From the NCBI RefSeq assembly GCF_030269925.1, contig NC_085112.1:9735501-9799500 (forward strand): DNA of 64,000 bases, given 5' to 3'. Both the position numbers and the translations under genes were made by a program. Within the stretch, counting starts at the first letter, position 1. Each line of letters starts with the position of its first letter. The DNA is from Bombyx mori. Lineage: Eukaryota > Arthropoda > Insecta > Lepidoptera > Bombycidae. The notes beneath the pieces were generated by a model. It saw nothing but the letters and a program-made list of their open reading frames with translations. It had not been told where the DNA came from and searched no databases. Shown one piece after another: positions 54,301 through 64,000 of the stretch.

Positions 54301-57300
54301 GCCAGAAGTCAGTGTGGCTAAAAGCCCAGAATCTGTATTTTTCAGAAAATTGTGGTAGAGCAGGCTTTACAACGAATTATCTTGTTTTGAAATCATTGTA
54401 ACTTTTAGTAGGTGTTACCTAGCAGTTTGCCAGTCAATAATTATATGCTTACGTTATTGTTTCCATGTGCCAATTTGTTGTTGTACATTATATTTTTTAT
54501 TACAATTACTAGCGGACCCGGCCACACGTTGCTGTGGCTGTGGCTTAGATTTTTGTTTCTAAATAATTCGCGGCCGCCTATGCTAATACCAAAAATTGAC
54601 AACGTAAGAACAATTGGATTTCACTGTAGTGCGTTTACTACGAAATAAATTTCACTTATACTTTAGCCTCAGAAACACGTGGTGCTTATGCCATTAAATT
54701 GTAGCTTATGTGAAACGTTGGTATTTTTAGCACAGCGCCATCTATGAGATATTAAAGTCACAGTATAACAATTGCCTGTAAAAACTGATTTAAGGCGCCA
54801 TCTGTTTTAGACTTATGAAACTTACAATTAATAACAAAAATCAACATAAGAAATCATTTTATTGTTAATTAATAAATATTGCGACCATTCATCGAAATAA
54901 AAACCATCCTATCTCTCAAGTTGGATCGAACTGCACATGGTGTGCGAATTTTATTATAATCGGTTAAGTGGTTTAGGAGTCCATTGAGGACAAACATTGT
55001 GACACGAGATTTATATATATTAAGATGTTTATATAATATATTATAAATACAATTAGCAATTTGTTAAGAAATTACAGATATTTCACTAAACTTTACTATT
55101 TTAAGAGTTAAATTAGGTAGCTTATCATTTGCTAATAGTTACTTTTTCTCTTTCACGTAAGTTACAAAACTTGCGGTATTGAGTGCATTTTTAATAATTA
55201 ACAAGTGCTTGCTAATGATAATTTAATAAGTCAAAGTTTACCTAAGGCGATAATTTAAGAGCTTGATAATTATTATTGATCAAAGTAAAAATTATTATGA
55301 ATGAAATGTTGTACTAGATAGATAAATGTAATTATAATTTAATTATACTAAAAGTACTGAGTCGATAGATCCGTACTTAGTGAGAAAACTCGTCGAGAGT
55401 CAATGACCTGTGTTAGCATCACACAGCTGTAAGACAGAGTCCGAAAACGTCTTGAGTATCGTAGGCTCAAAAAATTCTTATCTATAATCTTATTAAAAGC
55501 TTAACGAACTTATTTTTAATGCTTATCACCTTCCTTAAGTTTTGATATCGAATTTTTAAGTTTCTTCAAGTCTGAACGCATGACTACTTCTTCTACTTAT
55601 AATACGCCCTATCTACATTTATAAATTTTGATTATTACATAATGTCTTTCATTGTTGGAGTTAAGCATGAATATGTGATACCTAAGTACATCTTTCCTTA
55701 ATAAAATCGATGTGCGGGATGTTGTACACCGGCATACCTAGTGGTACCGGGCGTCTTATTCTGTAGGCCACGACTTTTAAAATTTAATATTACTAATTTC
55801 TATAGATTCTCTAAATAGTGTGGTCATCTACGTTACACGGAAAATTTTAATCTCACATCAGGCCGTGCAGGAAAATTACCATACCTTAAATTACTCACAT
55901 AAAAATGATTACGGTAATAAGTTTAATAACATTAAATAGTCGTCAAGGTACACTTGTAGGCAGACGCCGCAACGTATGGGCAGTTGCAAGGGCAACGGTA
56001 GTTTTTATCATAGCTCATCATTATCCTGCCTTCTCTCAGTCACCTGGGGTCGGCGCAACATGTCTTCTCTTTTTTTCTCATAGGTATGGTAAATTTTTTG
56101 GAATATTAAATTAGTAGTAAACGATCAAAATTTGATGTATTCACTAATACAGATTTTGACATTTAGTGATTATAGCTGATTTATTAGTTTGTAGTGGATT
56201 GCGTCGTAAAGTCCAGGCAACTCGAAACTAGATTCGACGTATGACATAAACACTTGAATAACTTGTTAATATTTATGTAGCTTTCATTTAACCATAAGTT
56301 TCGCTTTCTATTCTAAGCAGTTGGGTCGGTAGGATTAATGATGAAGGGCAGAGTTGGATCACCTGATTAGGTTATCAATACGATTTTATTTAATGCACTT
56401 ACTGTGGAAGATATGTTTACATTCAAATTGTTTACTGAATTCATCTCTGTGCCTTCATTTTTTGGTCAGGGATTGTTAGTACAACGCGTATTCTCACAGC
56501 ACTAGCGGGAACTGGGAGCAACAATATGTAAAATACAATTCGGTACATACCAATAGCTAAGCTATTTACCTACTTAAATTATTTTTAATACAACGCACTC
56601 AAATTTTCTAAGTTTTATTTCAATCGTAGGAAAGAATCACGTTGTTTAGAAGTACTAATTGTGAATTTAGACAATTTTTTTTAAGTTGTAACAGAAGCAT
56701 TTGTTCGGAATTCGTTCCGTGATATACCAACGACAAAATGTCTGGATTATATAGTTTCTTTAATTTAATTTCTGTATTTACAATACCTATGCACAAATAT
56801 ATTTTTTGCAACGCGGAACTTGTAATTCAATGTCATGTGAACATTGAATGTTAAGAGATAGTTAATCAGCACTTGCAGAATCATTACTGCATAAAAGTAA
56901 TTGCTAAAGATCTGTGAGCAATTCCGTTTGTTTAATTTTTGTTTTAAAACATATAATACTATTGCTCTACCACCGCAGCTTAATGAACAATAACAAAGTG
57001 CTTCCTCACTAATGGATGTTTAGCATTGCATTTCCTGAATCGATTCGGCAATTTTTTGAGTACAATTCGGTAATTAATGTGCTTAATCAGCGTACGTCCT
57101 GTGATAAATTGATTGACATGCTCGCGTCAATGTAGTTCTTGAAAACCGCATGTTGTTGGCCAAATAATGCCTTTTTTGTTGGGTCGGTTTTAAGAATCAT
57201 CCATGTGAACTTTTTGCGTGACGGACGCATTTTTATTTCATTGTTTGCGCTGGGTAAATACCTCTATTTGAATATCTATAAATACATACTTCCTTAATTA

Positions 57301-60300
57301 AACGTAGATTTTTATAAAATGTTGCAAAGGGATGACGTCAAAATTAATAATATAAATCTCGTGAAGAATTTTATTATCTATTGTGAAGATTATGTTAGTT
57401 ATCCATATTATTTATAAATCTTTGTTTTTAAAAAAAACTGGAATAAGAAATCGTCCTTGTGACATTGCATATTAGTATTACTTACCCAGTAAAAATATAT
57501 GCATGCATTCTTTACGACCTTTTTACTTTTTTGGGCATATTGTGAGCGTCTTTGTTTCCAGATTGCCTAATTCAAGGGAATAATAACTATTCGTTTATTT
57601 GGAAGTTCGTATGTACGCATTTTGCGTTGCGAAAAGGCGATAAATCGAAGCTTTAAATTTGGCAACAGTGTTAAGTGGTGCAATTAGAGGCATTATTAAT
57701 TTTGATTCACTTTTGGATTGCAGGGGAGATGTCCGTTGTGTACCTTTACACTAGATTCAGGTTTAATTGGAATGAGGTTGACTTCAGTATGTTCTCAACG
57801 TACGCTATGTGCACTTCATTACTAGGTGAGTCTTATAATTTTATTTATAACTAGCTGACCCGGCAGACTTTGTAGTGCCTCAATCGAAAAATAAAAGACC
57901 TAAACTTTTGTATAAAAAAAACTTAAAACAAACAAAAGGAAGCCGTCCGACGGGGGACGAATCAAAGGAAAAACAAATTGTTATTTTTATTTAATTCCGA
58001 GCATTTTCATATTTATTTAACTTTTAAACCTTCTCTGGACTTCCACAAATAATTCAAGACCAAAATTAGCCAAATCGGTCAAGCCGTTCTTGAGTTTTAG
58101 CGAGACTAACGAACAGCAATTCATATTGATATATATAGATAGATAAGACCCGCAAATTTGTAAATTCGATTCTATTTGTTCCCTTTGTACCTAACATTTT
58201 TGATGTGACTAGTTAAAATAAAAATTAACGTTATAAATTGAGTACAACGGCCACGCAAAAAACATACAGCTGATTACTTTTAATTTCGCGGTATTCCAAA
58301 CTTTAGTTATCACAGCAATCTTTGTTTCCCATAGGTTCTTTTTTATTTATTTTAATAAATAGTATTTTGATGTTCGTTAATAAAATAATTTGCATATGAT
58401 ATTTCAAGGAACATTTTTTATAATTAACGTTCAGTACTCATTAATGTAGATACTTTAACAAACTATTTTATGTTTTAGGAACCCTATTTTCGGTCGGAGT
58501 CTTCAGCCACGTTATGAAGTTAGACGATGCTATAATTGGAGTGATTTCCTGCACAAGCAAAATACTAGCTGGATTCATGTACGCTTTTGCAACGAAAACA
58601 TGGCATATTTACTTAGGTTTGTTTATTATCTAATTATATGTAGGCCTTCGTGTAAATAGGATGTGACAAGACCAATCTAAATGTTCCATCTATGCTATTT
58701 TTTTTATTTTTTTTATTCTTCAACTTATGTTTTCTCTAATCGGAGCTTGGGATTGTGCCATCTCAAATCCCGAATCGCCGCCATGGACAGTGCCCGACGC
58801 ATTTCGCGATACCAAGCCACGGAACGATATCTGAGAGCTCAGCTTTTTGGCGACCCACTGAGAAGATCAGACGAGATTACATTCCTTCAATATCCCGAGC
58901 TCAGCGTCCCAAGCCCCGTATATAAAACGGCATGTTAAGCATGGTGTAATTAGCAATTATAATAGTACGAAAATTAAGTTACAAAATAAGGTGAGGACTG
59001 AAGATAACTGCTATTTTGGACGGTTATTGTGACTCGAGGACACCGAGGCGGCATGTCTTGGGATTTAATTTCTTTTAGATGTCTTAGAAATCGTTTAATA
59101 TTTATTTGTTTAATTTTATATTTTTCAGCACCTTTAATTGAAATATTCAACGGAACATCGTTCATAGCTATGAGGTCAATGATCTCGAAGTTGGTGGAAA
59201 GGGATGAGTTAGGTAAGTTTTTAATAAGTAGGTAACTTATTAATTAAACTTCTATGCGGATATTTTTAAATTGTGATCTTTGGGTACCGAAACTCATCAC
59301 GACATGAGGCATTAGGGCAAACCGGAACCCGTGACCGGCTATGCGGCTAAAAACAGGCAGGAAGATGATAATACAAATGAAATCAAAATATCCTATGGTT
59401 TTTATTTTTATTACACGATATTAATCTTACCTCGCGAAAGTCGTTCGTAAGTACTTGGTACGTATTTACTTAATAAAATTGGGATGTGCCATTTTGCGTA
59501 ATCACTGGTGGTAGGACCTCTTGGGAGTCCGCACGGGTAGGTACCACCACCCCGCCTATTTCCGCCGTGAAGCAGTAATGCGTTTCGGTTCGAAGGGTGG
59601 GGTAGCCGTTGTCACTATACTGAGACCTTAGAACTTATATCTCAAGGTGGGTGGCGCATTTACGTTGTAGATGTCTATGGGCTCCAGTAACCACTTAACA
59701 CCAGGTGGGCTGTGAGCTCGTCCACCCATCTAAGCAATAAAAAAAAAAAAAAAAAAAAAGTTTTCGAGACCCGACGTATATGTAATAATAATATCTCGAT
59801 ACGAATGCACCGGGCGTTTTATCCATTAGTTGCCTATAGGCAACGGATGCTTCATTTTCCTTTTGTTTTATTTAGGAAAAGTGAACTCCTTCTTCGGTCT
59901 CGCCGAAGCGATGATGCCACTCATTTATGCTCCAATGTATACGACGGTCTACACGGCTACGATTAAATCTTTCCCGGGAGCTTTCTTCTTACTCGGAGGG
60001 GGTCTCACGACGCCAGCCGTTCTCATTTTTATGTAAGTTTTATCTTAACACGCCTGTATTAATTTTACATTGCAGGTTACATTGAATCATCTTGAAAAAT
60101 GTAGGCTGCTATTACTTCATTAAGATAATGTTGTTCATACTAATGAATAATCTATTTAATATGTATTAAATATGAGATATTTTATATTGTGGATTATTTA
60201 TAGATATATTTTTAACTTATATAATAATTATCTATACTAATATATAAATCTAGTGGTTTTTACGGATGTTCCGTTATAACCACTGAAGTCTGAACCATGC

Positions 60301-62406
60301 ATCCGATTGACTTGAAACTTGATATCCATGTAGAAAATACATGTACTTAATGGATAGGCTAATATTTATTTTATATGAGTGTTGAACTCCTTACACCAGT
60401 TGCGGGGGGAGTTAATGATGAGAATCTTTGTGGGGGTGAGAAATAATGATGTTAATTTTAAATGCCCAGCGAAGCGGACGGGTACAGCTAGTTCTTTTAT
60501 AAAACAGTGGGTATACCTACACTATTCTAAGCTGCATTATGTTTTCTGAGGCATACTAAAACGATTTGCTATCGATAAATTACAAGTAAAGCTTAATTCA
60601 AATTAGTCATCAAATCAAATCAAAAAAGTTTTATTCAACATAAATGAAAGTACATACTTGTTGAACGTCAAAAGAATTACCGCCAATTCACAAGAATTAG
60701 CCTCCGTCCTGAGAAGAATTGGCAAGAAACTCAGCGGGCATGTTTTTTTTTTTTTTTTTATATATTAGATTTTTATTTTTATTTTACATATTTTTTTTTT
60801 TAAATATTCATATTACAATAAGTAATTATAACATAACAATTTTACAATATTGAAATTCCCGGAGCGAGCAACTCATTCCCACTTAGTGCAATCTTCTAGA
60901 TAATCATTGACTTTATAGTAAGCTTTATTGCACAGATGTTCTTTAATAGTTTTCTTAAACCTATGTATATGTAGGTTCTGAACATCTTGTGGGATTTTGT
61001 TATACAGGCGCACAGACAAACACCCGAATGAATTTCGTATCTTATGTAACCTACTCATCGGCACAACAAGCTTGTGTTTGTTCCTAGTATTTCTATTATG
61101 TATGTCCGACATCTTAGGAAACTCCTCAATATCTTTACGAACATACATCAAATTTTCAAAGATGTACTGGGATGGCATAGTGAGAACTTTAATTTCTTTA
61201 AATTTTTCCCTCAGGGATTCCCTTGAGTGCATGTTATAAATAGCACGTATAGCTCTTTTCTGCAGAATAAATATCATTTCTACATCGGCCGCATTGCCCC
61301 ATAGCAAAATGCCATAGGACATAACACTGTGGAAGTAACTAAAGTAAACTAAACGAGCCGTGTCCGCATTTGTTAACATTCTAATTTTTTTTACTGCGTA
61401 TGCTGCAGAGCTAAGCTTACTCGCCAATTTATGAATATGAGGTCCCCACTGTAGTTTGGAGTCCACTGTTATACCAAGAAATACGGTTGACTCAACAAGC
61501 TCCAATGATTCCTCAGAAACAATTACATTACTATCTACTTGTCTCACATTTAAAGATGATTTAATACATTTTAAAGTAAATTTAATACATTTCGTTTTCT
61601 TACTATTCAATAATAGGTTATTGATACGGAACCAATGAACCACACACGAAATCGCATCATTCACTTCGTCATAGACTTGTAATTGTCGTTTAATTTTAAA
61701 TAATAAAGATGTATCATCTGCGAATAATACGACCTCGTGTCGGGACTCAATAAAACTAGGCAAATCGTTTATATATATTAGAAATAAAAAAGGACCCAAA
61801 ATGGAACCCTGAGGTACACCCATTTTCAAGGTGGTGCCTGAAGATCTATTTCCTTTCACATCTACTGTTTGTATCCTTCCTGATAAATAGGAAGTAATAA
61901 GTTCCAATGCACCATCCCTAATACCATAGTGATGTGTTTTCCAGGAAAATTTTAAGAGAAGTGTTTTTATTTAATTTTTTGCATTTGTAAATGACCCATC
62001 TGATGGTGAGTAGACATCTCATAGACGTCGACATTCCCAGATGTACGGCCAAGTCGCAAATTATTTAGAATTTTTGTTTTGGGTTTTCTAACCGTTAAAT
62101 AACCGTTTTCTAACTTAGAGTTTGAAAGATTTTTTCGCTTACAGGTGGCTCTACCTAGCGAACAAGAAGTACAGTAAACGACAAGACCCCAAGATCGAGA
62201 AGCCAATCGAGATTAAAGCCTCCGAAATGTTAGAGAAATCTGGCGTCGACAACAAAGCATACGTGGCGGACAGTGAAGCAAACAAACAGGAAAACATGGA
62301 AAAGCAACTAAATGTTCCCGAAACTTCTATAGAAAACGTCAACCAATCTCAAATCGAAATGGGATTTACTGAGAGTATGCTCTGCAACAGTAAAATACAG
62401 CATTAA
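50479..62406 (+). CDS. SLC46-type major facilitator transporter (591 aa, seven coding exons)
   Basis: Coding exons 50479-51351, 53915-54074, 57724-57825, 58479-58616, 59129-59212, 59876-60032 and 62145-62406 join in frame (1776 bases including TAA), with every intron GT-AG. The protein has an acidic cytosolic N-terminus (about 1-65) and hydrophobic segments through about residue 510, consistent with about twelve membrane spans. The MFS motif GAYSDRVGQRK is at 152-162 and GDVTTEEQRTLR at 220-231, as in the proton-coupled folate transporter/SLC46 family. The C-terminal tail is hydrophilic. SLC46 proteins import folates or other small solutes across plasma or lysosomal membranes; the substrate here is unknown. 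The ATG at 50479 is the first in the exon, 17 bases after an acceptor, so a 5' UTR exon lies upstream. Introns carry several transposons. Confidence 0.88.
51652..51880 (-). mobile_element. RTE-like LINE, 3' fragment in intron 1
   Basis: The minus-strand frame includes RRCMEMIMQGRGGRGRPKKT followed by a WMECVNDDMRERG block, which resembles the C-terminus of RTE-clade reverse transcriptases in insects. It opens with the typical CACTAGGTGGGGTCGGCACA end on the plus strand. A shorter related end lies near 56.03 kb. Confidence 0.65.
51915..52110. repeat. Possible pogo/Tigger-like terminal segment in intron 1
   Basis: TACAGTCAAACCTGGGTAAG followed by repeated AAGTGAGAA units (ATAAGTGAGAAAACT, ATAAGTGAGAATAA). 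A TA target and CAGT start suit pogo-like elements. The opposite end was not found, and the minus-strand frame at 52165-52359 shows no clear transposase motif. Confidence 0.4.
53473..53690. repeat. Bm1-type SINE in two opposed pieces, intron 1
   Basis: 53473-53543 is plus-oriented (GCGTAATTATTGGCTGATAG to CCTGCCTATTTCTAT) and 53545-53690 is minus-oriented (TTATTGCTTAGATGGGTGGT onward). The two halves meet head to head. Confidence 0.65.
53915..54074 (+). CDS. SLC46-type gene, coding exon 2
   Basis: After acceptor ACACACACAG. Encodes KPPKNCCHWLRDFFDTKYVK, the central loop, and then the hydrophobic segment VIMLVVVLCVIIGPIYG. Donor GTGAGT, phase 1. Confidence 0.9.
54511..55025 (+). repeat. Dispersed repeat, CTAGCGGACCCGGCC...ATATATTAAGATG type, intron 2
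   Basis: Opens ACTAGCGGACCCGGCCACAC and ends GAGATTTATATATATTAAGA with the GGTTAAGTGGTTTAGGAGTCC motif inside. No coding capacity. Confidence 0.6.
55722..55775 (-). repeat. Decayed Bm1 head, intron 2
   Basis: GGGCGTCTTATTCTGTAGGC followed by CACGAC is a worn tRNA-like head on the minus strand. Confidence 0.5.
56018..56092. repeat. LINE 3'-end scrap, intron 2
   Basis: TTATCCTGCCTTCTCTCAGT then CACCTGGGGTCGGCGCAACA resembles the terminal block of the RTE-like fragment at 51.65 kb. Confidence 0.45.
56093..57723. other. Remainder of intron 2
   Basis: AT-rich. No repeat or alternative exon recognised, and the 63-codon minus-strand frame at 56620 has no supporting feature. Confidence 0.5.
57724..57825 (+). 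CDS. SLC46-type gene, coding exon 3
   Basis: Acceptor TTGGATTGCAG. Encodes GEMSVVYLYTRFRFNWNEVD and the start of the next membrane segment. Donor GTGAGT, phase 1 at both ends. Confidence 0.88.
   Translation, partial: GRCPLCTFTLDSGLIGMRLTSVCSQRTLCALHY
57853..58143 (+). repeat. Dispersed repeat, CTAGCTGACCC...ATATATAGAT type, copy 2, intron 3
   Basis: Close relative of 2601-2893 over its whole length (CTAGCTGACCCGGCAGACTT to TATTGATATATATAGATAG). Confidence 0.75.
58479..58616 (+). CDS. SLC46-type gene, coding exon 4
   Basis: Acceptor TATGTTTTAG. Encodes TLFSVGVFSHVMKLDDAIIG and a further hydrophobic stretch. Donor GTTTGT is weak but the frame continues correctly into exon 5. Phase 1 at both ends. 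Confidence 0.85.
59129..59212 (+). CDS. SLC46-type gene, coding exon 5
   Basis: Acceptor TATATTTTTCAG. Encodes APLIEIFNGTSFIAMRSMIS and KLVERDEL. Donor GTAAGT, phase 1 at both ends. Only 28 codons, so easily missed. Confidence 0.88.
59402..59835. repeat. Bm1-type SINE nested in an older, opposite Bm1, intron 5
   Basis: The outer minus-strand copy is split (about 59402-59493 and 59785-59835, the latter its worn head). Inside is a plus-strand copy from CACTGGTGGTAGGACCTCTT to TAAGCAATAAAA and a 20-base A-tract (about 59501-59759). Confidence 0.75.
59876..60032 (+). CDS. SLC46-type gene, coding exon 6
   Basis: Acceptor TTGTTTTATTTAG. Encodes GKVNSFFGLAEAMMPLIYAP and the last membrane segments (FFLLGGGLTTPAVLIFM). 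Donor GTAAGT. Enters in phase 1 and leaves in phase 2. Confidence 0.9.
60233..60495 (+). repeat. Dispersed repeat, TATACTAATATATAAATCT...GGACGGGTACAGCTAG type, copy 2, intron 6
   Basis: Matches 6121-6333 but keeps about 40 bp (GATGAGAATCTTTGTGGGGG region) missing there. Confidence 0.75.
60605..61955 (-). mobile_element. 5'-truncated jockey/CR1-like LINE in intron 6
   Basis: Opposite to the host gene. The 3' end carries short AATCA repeats (CATCAAATCAAATCAAAAAAG), unlike the poly(A) of the other LINEs, and the 5' end is lost within the RT domain. It contains a single long open frame. Confidence 0.85.
60873..61955 (-). CDS. LINE reverse transcriptase, C-terminal part (at least 344 aa)
   Basis: RT segments GVPQGSILGPFLFLIYINDL and VVLFADDTSL are followed by the thumb region (FLGITVDSKLQW) and a C-terminal domain with LYNKIPQDVQNL. 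The frame is open from the element's 5' edge: upstream of the first ATG (61907) it reads on through THHYGIRDGALELI. No stop or shift interrupts it, so this fragment is young or slowly decaying. Endonuclease and ORF1 are absent, so it is not functional alone. Confidence 0.85.
   Translation of the reverse strand, partial: LKFSWKTHHYGIRDGALELITSYLSGRIQTVDVKGNRSSGTTLKMGVPQGSILGPFLFLIYINDLPSFIESRHEVVLFADDTSLLFKIKRQLQVYDEVNDAISCVVHWFRINNLLLNSKKTKCIKFTLKCIKSSLNVRQVDSNVIVSEESLELVESTVFLGITVDSKLQWGPHIHKLASKLSSAAYAVKKIRMLTNADTARLVYFSYFHSVMSYGILLWGNAADVEMIFILQKRAIRAIYNMHSRESLREKFKEIKVLTMPSQYIFENLMYVRKDIEEFPKMSDIHNRNTRNKHKLVVPMSRLHKIRNSFGCLSVRLYNKIPQDVQNLHIHRFKKTIKEHLCNKAYYKVNDYLEDCTKWE
61966..62058 (-). 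repeat. LINE 3'-end scrap next to the intron 6 LINE
   Basis: TTTGCATTTGTAAATGACCC then ATCTGATGGTGAGTAGACATC resembles the terminal block of the family at 31.6 kb, with much decay. Confidence 0.5.
62145..62406 (+). CDS. SLC46-type gene, last coding exon
   Basis: Acceptor TTTTTCGCTTACAG. Begins WLYLANKKYSKRQDPKIEKP and holds the 80-residue hydrophilic C-terminal tail, stop TAA at 62404-62406. Confidence 0.9.
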
Positions 62407-64000
62407 CAAAGGACCAATTTTCTTAATTTCTTTTGCCATCAGTTTTTTATGACAAGTTAAAATGTGTTCGTTTAACCTACTTTCGCGTAGTAATGACACA
62501 ACGGATCCACATAATTTTTGCTGTTTTTTTTTTTCTGGGAGCACAGTATGTTGGAATACCGGATTAATAGGTACCAATAACTTAAGTATTTCTCGAAGTA
62601 ATCTTTGTAAAATAGAATTGAAATTTCGATCTCAAAACTCAAGATAGGTGGCAGCATCACGTTCTCATATCTATGGGCTCCAGTATCCACTTTACACCAG
62701 GTGAGCCAAGGAATATGTAGACGTCTAAAATATAATTTAAAAAAAAATCGATTGAGTGGCAGCAACACATGACTTAAATTAATTCAGGAAACATGATATT
62801 GGAAACATGATGGAATCATAATTACAAAAAAAGCGGGTGAAACCGCGGAGGGCACCGATTTTCTAATAATAAACAATATTTTGTTAAAGTTTTGTGCGTA
62901 TTGTGTACTGTTTTCTGCGTTAGTGATATTTGATTTAATTAGTATTTTAAATGCAAAGGTATCGATGGTACATGTATAAATGAGTAAGTACGGTACATAC
63001 GTACGGTACCTACCCACCTTTGCTATTTTAACGTAATGTTTGATATTAGAAGAAAGTCATCGGAGTGGAGATTCAGTATAGTTTTATTTTTTCACCTTGA
63101 AAGACGAAGGTATCAGACAATACAGCCTAATCTTTTGTATATTCTGTTTTATGAAAAAATATATGGAGCGAAATGAAATGAGGGTAATTAATTTCAGACA
63201 TTAATTGGGATGAAATTAAATGAAACGAGATGATAAGGGATTAAATCTAATCAAAGTAAAATGACGGTTATTTAATGAGACCTTTTCAGAGGATTTTTTG
63301 GAAGATCCCGACCAGCTACGTCCTGCGGCTTTGTTTCATTTTCCTACAATTGTGCACTTTAAAAATACTAAATAGTTAATAAACCACTTTCGTTAAACGC
63401 TAAAGCCAAATTAAAAAAAAAAAAAACAAAGCAATTCATAATTTGCTCCTCACATAACCGCCAAAAAGACTCATTGAATATTTATGTGTAATTTTACAAA
63501 TGAAATGTTTTATTGTAAATTGAAAAGATTTTCAATACTTGTTTTATTAATTTTGTGATCAAACAACATTCCTATTTTATTTTTTAGATTTAATTTGTAA
63601 ATATGCAGCTATGTAACAAGTGATATAATAATAATTTACAGAATGATCACCACACTATGAATGTGATCAAAATTGGAACCGTCTGTCCTATTTCTAAGCA
63701 TATTTTTAAAAATTTTGAGACAACAAAAAAATATATCGAAAATAGTAGATATTTAAAAACCTATTAATAAATTTTCTCACTCACATGAACATGTCGATAC
63801 TTTTGTAAGTAAACAATGCGATTACATACTATAAGTAAACATTGATTCATTGATTGTAAAATAGGTTAGAAGAATATTATAACAATAATTTAAACCGATA
63901 ATTTAATAATTTGTTTTTCCTTGTTATACTGTTGGCTTAATACCGCCTCTTGTTTAATCGTTTACAATCTATGCTATTGTCTTCACATTAATTTAAATGT
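62407..64000 (+). other. 3' UTR and downstream flank of the SLC46-type gene
   Basis: AATAAA hexamers at 62868-62873 and 63378-63383 are the clearest polyadenylation candidates. A worn Bm1 piece lies at 62625-62713 (TATGGGCTCCAGTATCCACT). Otherwise AT-rich with no gene. Confidence 0.4.

Noticed and set aside
58681..58938. Possible extra exon or small protein in intron 4
   Set aside because: The 85-codon frame lacks domain similarity and adding it would break the exon 4-5 frame. It may be an unrecognised repeat.

Overview
This is animal nuclear DNA, almost certainly from the silkworm Bombyx (B. mori or B. mandarina). The evidence is about fifteen copies or fragments of a Bm1-type SINE with a tRNA-like head, several jockey/CR1-type LINEs, a BEL/Pao LTR retrotransposon with a tRNA-Tyr primer site, an AT-rich background, and one intron-containing host gene. 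There is no bacterial or phage content and no CRISPR array. No free-standing tRNA gene was found.

Layout. 1-6.7 kb: AT-rich DNA with small repeat fragments, plus a GC-richer patch ending in a strong splice donor at 3351, a possible non-coding first exon. 6.7-10.95 kb: a 5'-truncated jockey-type LINE with an open ORF2, in 11-bp target duplications. 11-13.2 kb: SINEs and LINE 3' scraps. 13.27-30.93 kb: a 17.66-kb composite described below. 31-33.6 kb: SINE, a decayed LINE and a LINE 3' fragment. 33.8-38.97 kb: a full-length jockey-type LINE on the plus strand with one frameshift in ORF2. 39-50.4 kb: AT-rich DNA studded with SINEs. 50.46-62.4 kb: seven coding exons of a 591-residue SLC46-type major facilitator transporter whose introns hold more repeats, including a truncated LINE. 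62.4-64 kb: 3' flank.

The main discovery candidate is the composite. A BEL/Pao element on the minus strand, flanked by 5-bp GTGAT duplications, carries the same roughly 5.3-kb LINE at the same position in both LTRs, so each LTR is about 6.1 kb instead of about 0.8 kb. The left LTR (unit A) holds a LINE with both ORFs intact. The LINE in the right LTR (unit B) has a nonsense codon in ORF1 that lies inside a cluster of differences. The BEL polyprotein is broken and lacks the RT catalytic region, yet the non-LINE parts of the two LTRs are almost identical, which fits recent mobilisation by enzymes supplied in trans.

A second candidate lies in the LINE leaders. Upstream of ORF1 is an array of paired stem-loops: a short U-loop hairpin followed by a longer two-tier hairpin. 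There are three units in the composite's LINEs and two in the 34-kb LINE, followed by two further hairpins just before the ORF1 AUG. Stem sequences differ between units while pairing is kept, which suggests a conserved structured RNA.

All family assignments come from reading motifs by eye. No database search or alignment program was run.
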